Shown here piece after piece: positions 17,709 to 28,676 of a stretch of DNA of 64,000 nucleotides; positions within the stretch are counted from its first letter, which is position 1; each line of letters opens with the position of its first letter. Where the stretch lies: NCBI GenBank assembly GCA_021200415.1, contig JAJQGO010000041.1, forward strand, positions 40,033-104,032, given 5' to 3'. Made by a program: the position numbers and the translations under genes. The notes beneath the pieces are model-generated. The model worked only from the letters and a program-made list of their open reading frames with translations, was not told where the DNA came from and ran no database searches. The stretch comes from Ruminococcus sp. (GTDB taxonomy: Bacteria; Bacillota; Clostridia; Oscillospirales; Ruminococcaceae).

Positions 17709-18422
17709 ATGATTAAAATTGATATTGCAAAGGAACTCAGCAGCAACGCTTACCCCGGCAGAGGAATCATTATCGGCAAATCCGACGACGGCATTTCAGC
17801 TGTAACAGCCTACTTTATTATGGGCAGAAGCGAAAACAGCCGCAACCGTGTTTTCACCCGTGACGGCAGCGGTCTGCGCACTGAGGCATTCGACCCAAGC
17901 AAGCTCACCGATCCCCATCTCATAATCTATGCGCCGGTTCGTGTTCTCGACAATAAGCTTATTGTTACAAACGGCGATCAGACGGACACTGTTTATGAGC
18001 TTATGGCAAAAGCTAAAACATTTGAACAGGCTCTCATGACTCGTGAGTTTGAGGACGACGCTCCCAATTACACTCCGAGAATTTCGGGAATCCTGAGCTT
18101 CGAGAATGACGATTTCAATTATCAGATGTCAATCCTCAAAAGCGCAGACGGAAATCCCGATTCTTGCCGCAGATATACATTCTCCTACAGCAATCCCATT
18201 AAGGGTGAGGGTCATTTTATCCACACCTACATGGGCGATGGAAATCCCCTCCCCAGCTTTGAGGGCGAACCCAAGCTTATAGGCATTTCCGGCAGCATTG
18301 ACGAATTCACGGATATGCTTTGGACAAATCTCAATGAGGACAATAAGGTTTCCCTTTTCGTTCGCTATGTGAACCTTGAGGACGGCAGCGAGGAAACAAG
18401 AATTGTAAATAAAAACAAGTAA
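17709..18422 (+). CDS. purO: IMP cyclohydrolase, PurO type
   Basis: A 237-residue protein that I recognise as the IMP cyclohydrolase family first described in archaea as PurO, which closes FAICAR to IMP. Visible features are the N-terminal YPGRGIIIGKSDDG, AYFIMGRSENSRNR, and YTPRISGIL further on. It shares no resemblance with the N-terminal domain of bacterial PurH, and the next gene is a stand-alone AICAR transformylase, so the pair replaces bifunctional PurH. The ATG at 17709 follows GAAAGG with good spacing; the start is 20 bases after purN. Confidence 0.87.
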   Translation: MIKIDIAKELSSNAYPGRGIIIGKSDDGISAVTAYFIMGRSENSRNRVFTRDGSGLRTEAFDPSKLTDPHLIIYAPVRVLDNKLIVTNGDQTDTVYELMAKAKTFEQALMTREFEDDAPNYTPRISGILSFENDDFNYQMSILKSADGNPDSCRRYTFSYSNPIKGEGHFIHTYMGDGNPLPSFEGEPKLIGISGSIDEFTDMLWTNLNEDNKVSLFVRYVNLEDGSEETRIVNKNK

Positions 18423-18471
18423 ATCGGCAGCTTAAATTGCTGAACAAATATCTATTCAGGAGGAAAAAATT

Positions 18472-19653
18472 ATGTCAAATGAAATGCAGTTAAAATACGG
18501 CTGTAACCCCAATCAGAAGCCCTCAAGAGTCTACATGGCTGACGGCTCGGAGCTTCCTATAACTGTCCTTTGCGGCAAGCCGGGTTATATCAATCTTCTT
18601 GACGCTCTCAACGGCTGGCAGCTGGTGAAGGAGCTTAAGGCTGCTACGGGAATGTGCGCGGCAACCTCCTTCAAGCACGTTTCACCTGCCGGAGCAGCTA
18701 TCGGCAGACCCCTCTCCGACGACCTCAAAAAAATCTACTGGGTTGACGATCTGGGCGAGCTTACTCCCCTTGCAAGCGCCTACGCAAGAGCAAGAGGAGC
18801 AGACAGAATGTCCTCCTACGGCGACTTCATCGCTCTCTCGGACAAGGTCGACGTCTGCACGGCAAAGATGATTCAGCGTGAGGTTTCCGACGGAATCATT
18901 GCTCCCGACTATGACGACGAGGCACTTGAAATTCTCAAATCAAAGAGAAAGGGCACATACTGCATACTCAAAATTGACGAGAGCTACAAGCCTGCCCCCG
19001 TTGAAACAAAACAGGTCTACGGAGTTTCCTTTGAACAGGGCAGAAACGAGCTTGATATAAATAAGGAGCTTCTCTCAAATATCGTAACCGAAAATAAGGA
19101 TATTCCTGCCGATAAGCTTGATGATCTCATGATTTCACTCATCACACTGAAATATACGCAGTCCAACTCCGTCTGCTACGTCAAGGACGGTCAGGCAATT
19201 GGCATCGGCGCAGGTCAGCAGTCAAGAATCCACTGCACGCGTCTTGCAGGTCAGAAGGCTGATAACTGGTGGCTCAGACAGTCACCGCAGGTTATGGGAC
19301 TTCAGTTCATTGACGGTATCCGCCGTGCCGACCGCGACAACGCTATTGACGTTTACATGGGCGACGAGTACGAGGACGTTCTGCGTGACGGCGAATGGCA
19401 GAAAATTTTCAAGGTTAAGCCGGAAATTTTCACTGTCGAGGAGAAAAAAGCATGGCTTGCAAAGAATACAGGCGTTTGCCTCGGCTCTGACGCATTCTTC
19501 CCATTCGGCGACAACATCGAACGCGCTAAGAAGTCCGGAGTTGAGTATATCGCAGAGCCGGGCGGTTCTATCCGTGACGACAATGTTATCGAGGTCTGCA
19601 ACAAGTACGGCATTGCTATGGCATTTACGGGAATCCGTCTGTTCCATCATTGA
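18472..19653 (+). CDS. purH: Stand-alone AICAR formyltransferase (C-terminal half of PurH)
   Basis: A 393-residue protein covering only the AICAR transformylase part of PurH, with no inosinicase (MGS-like) domain in front. It starts with LKYGCNPNQKPSRVY, as the internal start of that domain does. The catalytic Lys-His is in SFKHVSPAGAAIG (about 67-79); SVCYVKDGQAIGIGAGQQSR and the C-terminal AEPGGSIRDDNVIE are also typical. It formylates AICAR with 10-formyl-THF. Preceded by AGGAGG. Its product should pass to the adjacent PurO-type cyclohydrolase. Confidence 0.93.
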   Translation: MSNEMQLKYGCNPNQKPSRVYMADGSELPITVLCGKPGYINLLDALNGWQLVKELKAATGMCAATSFKHVSPAGAAIGRPLSDDLKKIYWVDDLGELTPLASAYARARGADRMSSYGDFIALSDKVDVCTAKMIQREVSDGIIAPDYDDEALEILKSKRKGTYCILKIDESYKPAPVETKQVYGVSFEQGRNELDINKELLSNIVTENKDIPADKLDDLMISLITLKYTQSNSVCYVKDGQAIGIGAGQQSRIHCTRLAGQKADNWWLRQSPQVMGLQFIDGIRRADRDNAIDVYMGDEYEDVLRDGEWQKIFKVKPEIFTVEEKKAWLAKNTGVCLGSDAFFPFGDNIERAKKSGVEYIAEPGGSIRDDNVIEVCNKYGIAMAFTGIRLFHH

Positions 19654-19730
19654 TAAGGCGACAGCTCAGGTGAGGGCGGCATCGAAGCTTCCCTCACCTG
19701 TAAAGCTGTATTGAAAAGGAGAATATACTC

Positions 19731-21014
<1,284 letters not shown>

Positions 21015-21025
21015 TTACGCATTAT

Positions 21026-21059
21026 ACTGCCTGACCTGCCTTACGGACAGGCGGGCGGT
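21026..21059 (+). terminator. Probable terminator of the pur operon
   Basis: ACTGCCTG (21026-21033) pairs with CGGGCGGT (21052-21059) including two G-U pairs, and the inner CCTGCC/GGACAGG extends the stem. The tail is only modestly T-rich (ATTTCTGCGTT). Confidence 0.5.
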
Positions 21060-21077
21060 ATTTCTGCGTTCACTTAA

Positions 21078-21250
21078 GGCAACACCGCGCAAAGCACGCC
21101 TGACGGCTTTGCCGCACATCTGCTTTTATCTTTTCCGTCATCTTGCACAAAAACTCCTTGCCATACACAAAGTATGCCTGCGTCGCTTTTATACAATCTG
21201 ACGAAAAATCTAATGGCACATCTGCACGACAATCTTTGTGCGGTATTGCC
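21078..21250 (+). mobile_element. MITE-like non-autonomous element, copy 1
   Basis: A 173-base unit with imperfect terminal inverted repeats: GGCAACACCGCGCAAAG at the left and CTTTGTGCGGTATTGCC at the right (15 of 17 positions pair as inverted repeats). It is flanked on both sides by TTAA (21074-21077 and 21251-21254), a possible target-site duplication. It encodes no protein. A second copy, roughly 90 percent identical by eye and inverted, is at 28504-28675. It inserted between purD and the Spo0A-like gene, ending only 28 bases before that gene's ATG. Confidence 0.8.
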
Positions 21251-21278
21251 TTAAATTTCTCTATGCCGGTGACTCTTA

Positions 21279-22043
21279 ATGAAACAACATCCTCATGTAC
21301 TGTTTTACGGAAGCTCGTCTACATTCGGAAATATTATTTCAAGAAATTTTATACATAATGGCTTTACAGCTTCCTTTACTAAAAGTAACAGCATACCCAG
21401 CGAATCAGAAATCGCTAAGCAGATCCCTGATATTTTTATTCTGGAAACAAGATCAAGCTCCCCCGAATATTTTGATTACTATAAAAACCTGAAAACAATA
21501 TTTCCAAACATGAAAATTGTTGCGTTTATGTATTTTTATTCGGAGGACTTTTTTATTGCTCTTGAGCATCATGGGGTTGACTGCTGCGTGAGTATGCCAA
21601 TGAATGTAAACGATGTTTTTCTCAATATTCTCTCCACATTCGGACTATGCACCGCATATAAATTCGACCAATATGTTACAAGATTTATGATCAGACTCGG
21701 CATTCCCGCCAACGCGCTGGGATTCAGATACCTTTGCACCTCGGTATGCCAATGTCTTTGCGAGCCTGATCTCGTGGAAAATGAAGACGGCAGGTTATTT
21801 CTCAAGATTGCAGAGGCATACGGCGTTGACACTAAGTCTGTGGAGGAAACACTGAATCACTTTTCAGATGACCTTTTTCGTCGGGGAATTTATGAAAATT
21901 TCTTGGGCGACAGCTCCTTCCCCGTGCGGAGACTGTCCGCACCCGAACTGGTCAGCACGGTTTCATCCGCCTTCGCATATAAGTATAAAATATATGAGGA
22001 GGAGCTTCAGGACACCGATCATAAAGAAATCCCACAAAAATGA
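21279..22043 (+). CDS. Spo0A-like protein with degenerate receiver domain
   Basis: A 254-residue protein built like Spo0A. Residues about 5-120 follow a CheY receiver pattern (LFYGSSSTFGNIISRNF; PDIFILETRSS; NMKIVAFMYF; GVDCCVSMPM), but the acidic pair is lost, the phospho-acceptor Asp position reads Glu in ILETR, and the conserved Lys before Pro is Met. Residues about 128-235 resemble the Spo0A DNA-binding domain (IRLGIPANALGFRYLCTSVCQCL; AEAYGVDTKSVEETLNHFSDDLFRRG), although the arginines that contact the 0A box are mostly changed. Probably a phosphorylation-independent regulator or a decaying sporulation factor. The start has no strong SD sequence, and the MITE-like element sits directly upstream, possibly displacing the promoter. 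Confidence 0.65.
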   Translation: MKQHPHVLFYGSSSTFGNIISRNFIHNGFTASFTKSNSIPSESEIAKQIPDIFILETRSSSPEYFDYYKNLKTIFPNMKIVAFMYFYSEDFFIALEHHGVDCCVSMPMNVNDVFLNILSTFGLCTAYKFDQYVTRFMIRLGIPANALGFRYLCTSVCQCLCEPDLVENEDGRLFLKIAEAYGVDTKSVEETLNHFSDDLFRRGIYENFLGDSSFPVRRLSAPELVSTVSSAFAYKYKIYEEELQDTDHKEIPQK

Positions 22044-22115
22044 TACAAAATATATTTATATAGTTTGCCATAATTGTGCAATTGCCCAAAGTTTGTGAAA
22101 ATTTGAGGATTGCAC

Positions 22116-22143
22116 TTGATTTTTCCTAAAAAGCTGATAAAAT
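22116..22143 (+). promoter_or_regulatory. Promoter of groESL
   Basis: TTGATT (22116-22121) and TAAAAT (22138-22143), 16-base spacer, ending just before the CIRCE operator, as expected for HrcA repression. Confidence 0.6.
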
Positions 22144-22147
22144 ATAA

Positions 22148-22174
22148 TTAGCACTCAGGGAAAGAGAGTGCTAA
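22148..22174 (+). promoter_or_regulatory. CIRCE operator (HrcA binding site)
   Basis: TTAGCACTC (22148-22156), 9-base spacer, GAGTGCTAA (22166-22174): an exact match to the CIRCE inverted repeat. The heat-shock repressor HrcA should bind here; hrcA is not in the window. Confidence 0.96.
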
Positions 22175-22190
22175 ACATAAATTCTTATAA

Positions 22191-22493
<303 letters not shown>

Positions 22494-22514
22494 TCAAACA
22501 TATTATTACTTTAA

Positions 22515-24152
<1,638 letters not shown>

Positions 24153-24184
24153 TCTGCTGCAAGTATGCATATATAATTCCTACA

Positions 24185-24215
24185 AGGGCGAGCTCGTGAG
24201 AGTTCGTCCTTTTTT
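24185..24215 (+). terminator. Terminator of groESL
   Basis: AGGGCGAGCT (24185-24194) pairs with AGTTCGTCCT (24201-24210), including two G-U pairs, and is followed by a T run. Confidence 0.8.
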
Positions 24216-24283
24216 CGTCAGCATAACAAAAAAACCGCAGACAGAAATTCATCCCTTGCCGCCATTTTTTTCCGCCTTTGCCG

Positions 24284-24312
24284 TTGACAGACTGGGAATT
24301 TTATGCTATAAT
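24284..24312 (+). promoter_or_regulatory. Consensus promoter of the two-component/HtrA operon
   Basis: TTGACA (24284-24289) and TATAAT (24307-24312) with exactly 17 bases between, a perfect housekeeping promoter, about 60 bases before the response-regulator start. Confidence 0.9.
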
Positions 24313-24371
24313 AAAACAAACAAAATCTGCGAAAATTCGCGCAAAAAAAAGAAAAGAGGATGGTAAATATT

Positions 24372-25079
24372 ATGGCATCAGAAAAAAGCCTCAAAGTTCA
24401 AATCGTAGACGATGATAAAAATATCTGTGACCTTCTCAGACTGTACCTTGAAAAGGAGGGCTACAGTGTCATACTTTCCAATGACGGCGAGGAAGCCGTT
24501 GTCAAATTCAACGCACTGAAACCGGATATGGTTCTTCTCGATATTATGCTGCCCGGCATCGACGGCTGGCAGGTCTGCCGCGAGATTCGCAAGAAATCCG
24601 ATATTCCGATTATCATGATTACCGCTAAGGGCGAAACTATTGACAAGATTATCGGTCTTGAGCTTGGAGCAGACGACTATATCGTTAAGCCCTTTGACGC
24701 AAAAGAGGTTATCGCCCGTATCAACGCTATCACTCGCCGTGTCAAAATGCCTAACACTGAGCCTGAAATAAGAGAGTGCAGCTACGATAAGCTTTCAGTC
24801 AACATGACACGCTATGAGCTTAAGGTAGACGGCAAGGTTGTTGATACTCCGCCTAAGGAACTCGAATTGCTCTACTACTTGGCTTCCAACCCTAACAGGG
24901 TCTTTACCCGTGATCAGCTTCTCGATGAGGTCTGGGGATTTGAATATTACGGCGATTCACGTACAATTGACGTCCACATCAAAAGACTTCGCGAAAAGCT
25001 TGAGGGCGCTTCCGATAAGTGGTCGCTGAAAACCGTCTGGGGAGTCGGTTATAAATTTGAAGCGGAAGAGGAAGAATAA
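24372..25079 (+). CDS. OmpR-family response regulator
   Basis: A 235-residue regulator. The receiver domain shows the acidic pocket VDDDKN, the phospho-acceptor Asp57 in MVLLDIMLPG, the switch Thr in IIMITAKGE and the Lys in YIVKPF. The C-terminal winged helix (about 135-232) has the usual PPKELELLYYLASNPNRVFTR-like segment and SRTIDVHIKRLREKL. The ATG at 24372 with AGAGGA about 11 bases upstream is preferred over the ATG at 24360, which overlaps the SD sequence. It is paired with the histidine kinase downstream. The nearby HtrA protease gene suggests a response to envelope or secretion stress, by analogy with CssRS. Confidence 0.92.
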   Translation: MASEKSLKVQIVDDDKNICDLLRLYLEKEGYSVILSNDGEEAVVKFNALKPDMVLLDIMLPGIDGWQVCREIRKKSDIPIIMITAKGETIDKIIGLELGADDYIVKPFDAKEVIARINAITRRVKMPNTEPEIRECSYDKLSVNMTRYELKVDGKVVDTPPKELELLYYLASNPNRVFTRDQLLDEVWGFEYYGDSRTIDVHIKRLREKLEGASDKWSLKTVWGVGYKFEAEEEE

Positions 25080-25087
25080 TTACATTC

Positions 25088-25115
25088 GGGGGACTTTTTT
25101 GTCCCCCATGTTTTT
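25088..25115 (+). terminator. Attenuator-like hairpin between the regulator and kinase genes
   Basis: GGGGGAC (25088-25094), a T6 loop and GTCCCCC (25101-25107), followed by ATGTTTTT. It would reduce transcription into the kinase and protease genes, giving more regulator than kinase. Confidence 0.65.
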
Positions 25116-25146
25116 GCATTAGCTTCTCTTTCAAGGGGTGTTTACA

Positions 25147-26565
25147 TTGAGTTCCAAAACAAGTACCTATATAAAGCAATTTCGCTTATCCTTGACAATT
25201 CTCATAATCAGCGTTGTCGCAGCGGGGCTTATAATGATAACCTTCTGCGTTCAGCTTTATAAAAACGAGAAATTCAGGGAAATCGAAGGCGTTAGCACAC
25301 TCTTTATAGATGGTCTGCGTGATGAATTTGAAAGCAGCCAGTCACTCTATTCGGATAACGTCATACGCCTTCACGACGGCTTCACGGATAACTACAGCAT
25401 TGATTTCTATATCTACGATTCCGACGGAAACTGCATTTTATCTCCCGATAAGACTAATTATGAGTCGCTTTCATCAAGCCTCAAGGAAGAAATCGACAGC
25501 GGCAGCATTATTCAATTCGACTCCAACGAAATCTCCGATAAGGAGCAGTCTATCCTCTACGGAACGCGCTTCACCCTGAATGACGAACTTGATATTCAGC
25601 AATATTATCTGACAGCCTACAGCTCAACCAAAACACTTGATGCTTTCACCGGAAAGCTTGGAATCTGCCTGTTTATCGTCTGCATAATCTGTATTGCGCC
25701 TGCTGCCTATATTCTGTGGAGGAAAGCTCAAAAGCAGGCTGTAGCTTCAAGTGAATTTCTGCGTGTCAGCGAAAAATATTCAAAGGGCGACTTCTCGGAA
25801 CGAATCAATATAACTGTTCCCGGCAAGCTGAAGGATATTTCAAATAATGTAAATCTTCTTGCGGACAATGTGGAAAATGCCGATGAAACAAGCAAAACAT
25901 TTATCGCAAATGTTTCCCACGAGCTGCGAACGCCTATAACTACAATCGGCGGCTTCGTTGACGGCATACTTGACGGGACTATTCCAAAATCACGTCAGCA
26001 GGAATACCTTGTCCTTGCTTCAAAGGAAATACACCGTCTGAAAATGCTTATAAGCTCCATGCTCAACATGACTCGCTTTGAATCGGGTACGCTTAAGCCT
26101 AATTTCAAGGAAACAAATCTCACTGAGCTTGTAATTCAGACTGTTCTCATGTTCGAGAAAAAAATCGAGGACAAAAAGCTTGAAATTGTGGGTCTTGACT
26201 CCGACCGCCTTGTCGCTGAGGTTGACCCCGACCTCATTCAGCAGGTAATATACAATCTCGTGGAAAACGCAGTCAAATTCGTTGATGTCGGAGGCGAAAT
26301 TTCCTTTACCTTCGAGGAGAATAAGGATAACTGCTCAATCGGCATTAAAAATACCGGCGAGGGACTTAAAAATAACGAGATACAACAGGTTTTCGACCGC
26401 TTCTACAAAACGGACGCGTCAAGAGGCAAGGATGCCACAGGTCTTGGACTCGGACTTTCTATATCAAGAAATATTGTCAGACTTCACAATGGCACAATTG
26501 TAGTCAAAAGCATACAGCAGGAATATACCGAGTTTATCGTAAATCTTCCTAAAATACAAAATTAA
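25147..26565 (+). CDS. Sensor histidine kinase
   Basis: A 472-residue membrane kinase. TM1 at about 12-36, an extracytoplasmic sensor of about 130 residues, and TM2 at about 170-190 (LGICLFIVCIICIAPAAYIL). A HAMP-like stretch (about 205-245) leads to the HisKA box with phospho-acceptor His258 (NVSHELRTP). The HATPase_c domain has the N box VIYNLVENAVKF, the G1 segment KNTGEGL and the G2 segment GLGLGLSIS. The TTG at 25147 is preferred over the GTG at 25138, which overlaps the SD sequence AAGGGG. It should phosphorylate the upstream OmpR-type regulator. The signal is unknown. Confidence 0.92.
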   Translation: MSSKTSTYIKQFRLSLTILIISVVAAGLIMITFCVQLYKNEKFREIEGVSTLFIDGLRDEFESSQSLYSDNVIRLHDGFTDNYSIDFYIYDSDGNCILSPDKTNYESLSSSLKEEIDSGSIIQFDSNEISDKEQSILYGTRFTLNDELDIQQYYLTAYSSTKTLDAFTGKLGICLFIVCIICIAPAAYILWRKAQKQAVASSEFLRVSEKYSKGDFSERINITVPGKLKDISNNVNLLADNVENADETSKTFIANVSHELRTPITTIGGFVDGILDGTIPKSRQQEYLVLASKEIHRLKMLISSMLNMTRFESGTLKPNFKETNLTELVIQTVLMFEKKIEDKKLEIVGLDSDRLVAEVDPDLIQQVIYNLVENAVKFVDVGGEISFTFEENKDNCSIGIKNTGEGLKNNEIQQVFDRFYKTDASRGKDATGLGLGLSISRNIVRLHNGTIVVKSIQQEYTEFIVNLPKIQN

Positions 26566-26581
26566 AGAAAGGATTTTTCTA

Positions 26582-28036
26582 ATGGACGACAAGGAAAATT
26601 TTATCACCGTGAGCCATAATCCCGACAGCTCAAACGATGAAAAAACAGATGCTTCTCAGTCGGAGGCTGAGGAAAATTCAGCTGCCGAAGCAGAGGTAAA
26701 TGACGAACATGATGAGCCTCAGTGCGAATCGGAAGCTCCGCCGCCGGAAAGGAAATACGATGATTTCATGTACGAGCCTATCGGCTTCGAAAATCAGGAA
26801 TCTTCCGAAGGTGAATACGCCCCCGTTGAAGGCGAATCTGTGCAGCCAAAGAAAAAGCACCGCCGCACCTCAAATGAGCGTGTTATAATTCTCCTCCTTG
26901 CACTGATTTTCCTCGTGACAATTATTGTTGCCGTGGTTTCATCTATCAGGGATATTTCACGCAGCAGCGATACGTTCAGCAATTATACCCTTGCCGACAG
27001 CGTTGTCATTTACAAATCAAGCAAGCCCGAGGGCGCAAATGATGAGGAAAATTATATTGACGAGGACGGCAAATATACAACGGAGGGCATTGCCGCAGAG
27101 GTAAGACCTTCAATTGTTGAAATTTATACCTACTCCGATATTCAGCACAGCTCCCTCGTGGGCACAGGCTCGGGAATTGTCATCTCCGAGGATGGCTATA
27201 TCGTGACTAACGCTCACGTTCTTCAATCGGACGGCTACCACACAATTACAACATATGACGATAAGACATATGAGGCAAAAATAATCGGCAGAGACAGCAA
27301 AACCGATATAGCTATTATAAAGGTTTCGGGAGTCACTCTCCAGCCCGCTGTTCTTGGGGATTCCGATGAGGTTGTCGTAGGCGAACAGGTAATGGCAATC
27401 GGCAATCCTGCGGGTCTGTCAGGCACTGTGACGGACGGTATCGTTTCGGCAGTCAACAGAAAAATCAAATCCGATTCAACAGGCTTTGAAATGAACTGCA
27501 TCCAGACAAACGCCGATATTAGTCCCGGAAATTCCGGCGGCGCGCTTGTCAATATGTACGGTCAGGTTATTGGAATTACCTCGTCAAAATACGTCAGCTC
27601 CAGCTATGAGGGACTCGGCTTCGCAATTACCATAAATGACGCTATTCCTATAATTGAGGAGCTTATCAATCAGGGCTACGTTTCAGGCAGATTCCGTATC
27701 GGTATTGAGCTTATTGATATGAGCAGCGATACGAATATCAGCGCAATTGAAGAGCTAATGGGATTCTCCCTCCCCGAGGACTTTAAGGGCGTCTATATAG
27801 CTTCAATCTCCGAGGACGCCGATATTTCCAACACTGCCCTTGAGGTCGGGGATTTCATTACCGCAATCAACGGAAAATCTATCAGCACATATGACGACCT
27901 TTACGACACAATCAGCAGTATGTACAGCGCAGGCGATACAGTTCCCGCAACCTGCGCCCACGTTGACGAAAACGGAAATATAGATTATTATGAGATTGAA
28001 TTCATGCTCATGGAGGATACCTCCGGAGATTATTAA
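26582..28036 (+). CDS. htrA: Membrane-anchored HtrA/DegP-type serine protease
   Basis: A 484-residue protein with an acidic cytoplasmic N-terminus (about 1-95), one membrane helix (about 99-119, VIILLLALIFLVTIIVAVVS), a trypsin-like domain outside the cell and a C-terminal PDZ domain (about 385-475). The catalytic triad is visible as His212 (TNAHV), Asp242 (KTDIAII) and Ser318 (SPGNSGG). Such proteases degrade misfolded secreted proteins at the membrane surface. Its place directly behind the two-component genes fits a CssRS-HtrA-like circuit. AAAGGA lies upstream of the ATG. Confidence 0.92.
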   Translation: MDDKENFITVSHNPDSSNDEKTDASQSEAEENSAAEAEVNDEHDEPQCESEAPPPERKYDDFMYEPIGFENQESSEGEYAPVEGESVQPKKKHRRTSNERVIILLLALIFLVTIIVAVVSSIRDISRSSDTFSNYTLADSVVIYKSSKPEGANDEENYIDEDGKYTTEGIAAEVRPSIVEIYTYSDIQHSSLVGTGSGIVISEDGYIVTNAHVLQSDGYHTITTYDDKTYEAKIIGRDSKTDIAIIKVSGVTLQPAVLGDSDEVVVGEQVMAIGNPAGLSGTVTDGIVSAVNRKIKSDSTGFEMNCIQTNADISPGNSGGALVNMYGQVIGITSSKYVSSSYEGLGFAITINDAIPIIEELINQGYVSGRFRIGIELIDMSSDTNISAIEELMGFSLPEDFKGVYIASISEDADISNTALEVGDFITAINGKSISTYDDLYDTISSMYSAGDTVPATCAHVDENGNIDYYEIEFMLMEDTSGDY

Positions 28037-28041
28037 GGAAT

Positions 28042-28440
28042 CTAATCTCTCAGCCACTTCGGACGCTTCGAATTGACTCCTACAACTCCCCCTGCCGCGC
28101 AGCAAGCTGCAAGCAGGAGGAGCTTTTTTATATGGGGAAGTCCTCCAACTGCAATGATGCTGACTATCGTAAGCACCGCATAGAGTACAGCTCCGCAGAT
28201 AAGCCCCTCCGCAAGGCCCCTCCGCCGCCTGCATCTTCCGCAGATGTTAGCTCCCACGAATCCTCCTGCCGACAGGGCAATTCTGCTGAAAATATTTGAT
28301 AATCCCATATCGTCCATGAAAAAATATGTGAACGCCGCAAACAGCAGCATACACACCAACGTTGTTATAACGCCTGCCGCTGCCGATACAGCTATGCCAA
28401 GCGCGCAGTTTGTCCAAATGCTTTCACGATTCCGGCGCAT
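28042..28440 (-). CDS. TIGR04086-type small membrane protein
   Basis: A 132-residue protein with four predicted membrane helices (about 14-40, 46-65, 77-100 and 103-120) and basic ends (MRRNRES; SKRPKWLRD), resembling the TIGR04086/YrzE membrane family often found beside yajC in Clostridia. The role is unknown. Its SD sequence GGAGG lies in the 3' arm of a 12-bp hairpin (28446-28484), only 5 bases before the ATG, so translation may be controlled by RNA folding. It converges with htrA, with only 5 bases between the stop codons. Confidence 0.7.
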   Translation of the reverse strand: MRRNRESIWTNCALGIAVSAAAGVITTLVCMLLFAAFTYFFMDDMGLSNIFSRIALSAGGFVGANICGRCRRRRGLAEGLICGAVLYAVLTIVSIIAVGGLPHIKKLLLLAACCAAGGVVGVNSKRPKWLRD

Positions 28441-28484
28441 AAAAACCTCCGCATAAAATTACTTATAATAACTTTATGCGGAGG
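28441..28484 (-). promoter_or_regulatory. Long hairpin holding the SD sequence (terminator or translational switch)
   Basis: CCTCCGCATAAA (28446-28457 on the plus strand) is perfectly complementary to TTTATGCGGAGG (28473-28484). On the minus strand the 3' arm ends in GGAGG followed by TTTTT and the ATG of the downstream gene. The same structure can act as a terminator for yajC transcripts and hide the SD sequence. Confidence 0.7.
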
Positions 28485-28503
28485 TCTATTAAAAAATTCC
28501 TAA

Positions 28504-28675
28504 GGTAATAGCGCACAAGGATTGTCGTGCAGATGCGCCGTTAGATTTTTCGTCAGATTGTATAAAAGCGACGCAGGCATACTGACGTATGTCAAGGAGT
28601 TTTTGTGCAAGATGACGGAAAATATACAAGCAGATGTGCGGCAAAGCCGTCAGGCGTGCTTTGTGCGGTATTGCC
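28504..28675 (-). mobile_element. MITE-like non-autonomous element, copy 2 (inverted)
   Basis: A 172-base unit that, read on the minus strand, matches the element at 21078-21250 almost base for base, with about 14 differences by eye and one single-base indel. Terminal repeats are GGCAATACCGCACAAAG and, at the other end, CCTTGTGCGCTATTACC. It begins 1 base past the stop codon of yajC, so it inserted at the end of that gene without damaging it, and it separates yajC from the small membrane protein gene. Confidence 0.8.
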
Positions 28676-28676
28676 T

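Noticed and set aside
28024..28050. GAGATTA/TAATCTC inverted repeat between htrA and the small membrane protein gene as a terminator
   Set aside because: The stem overlaps both stop codons and has no T run on either side.
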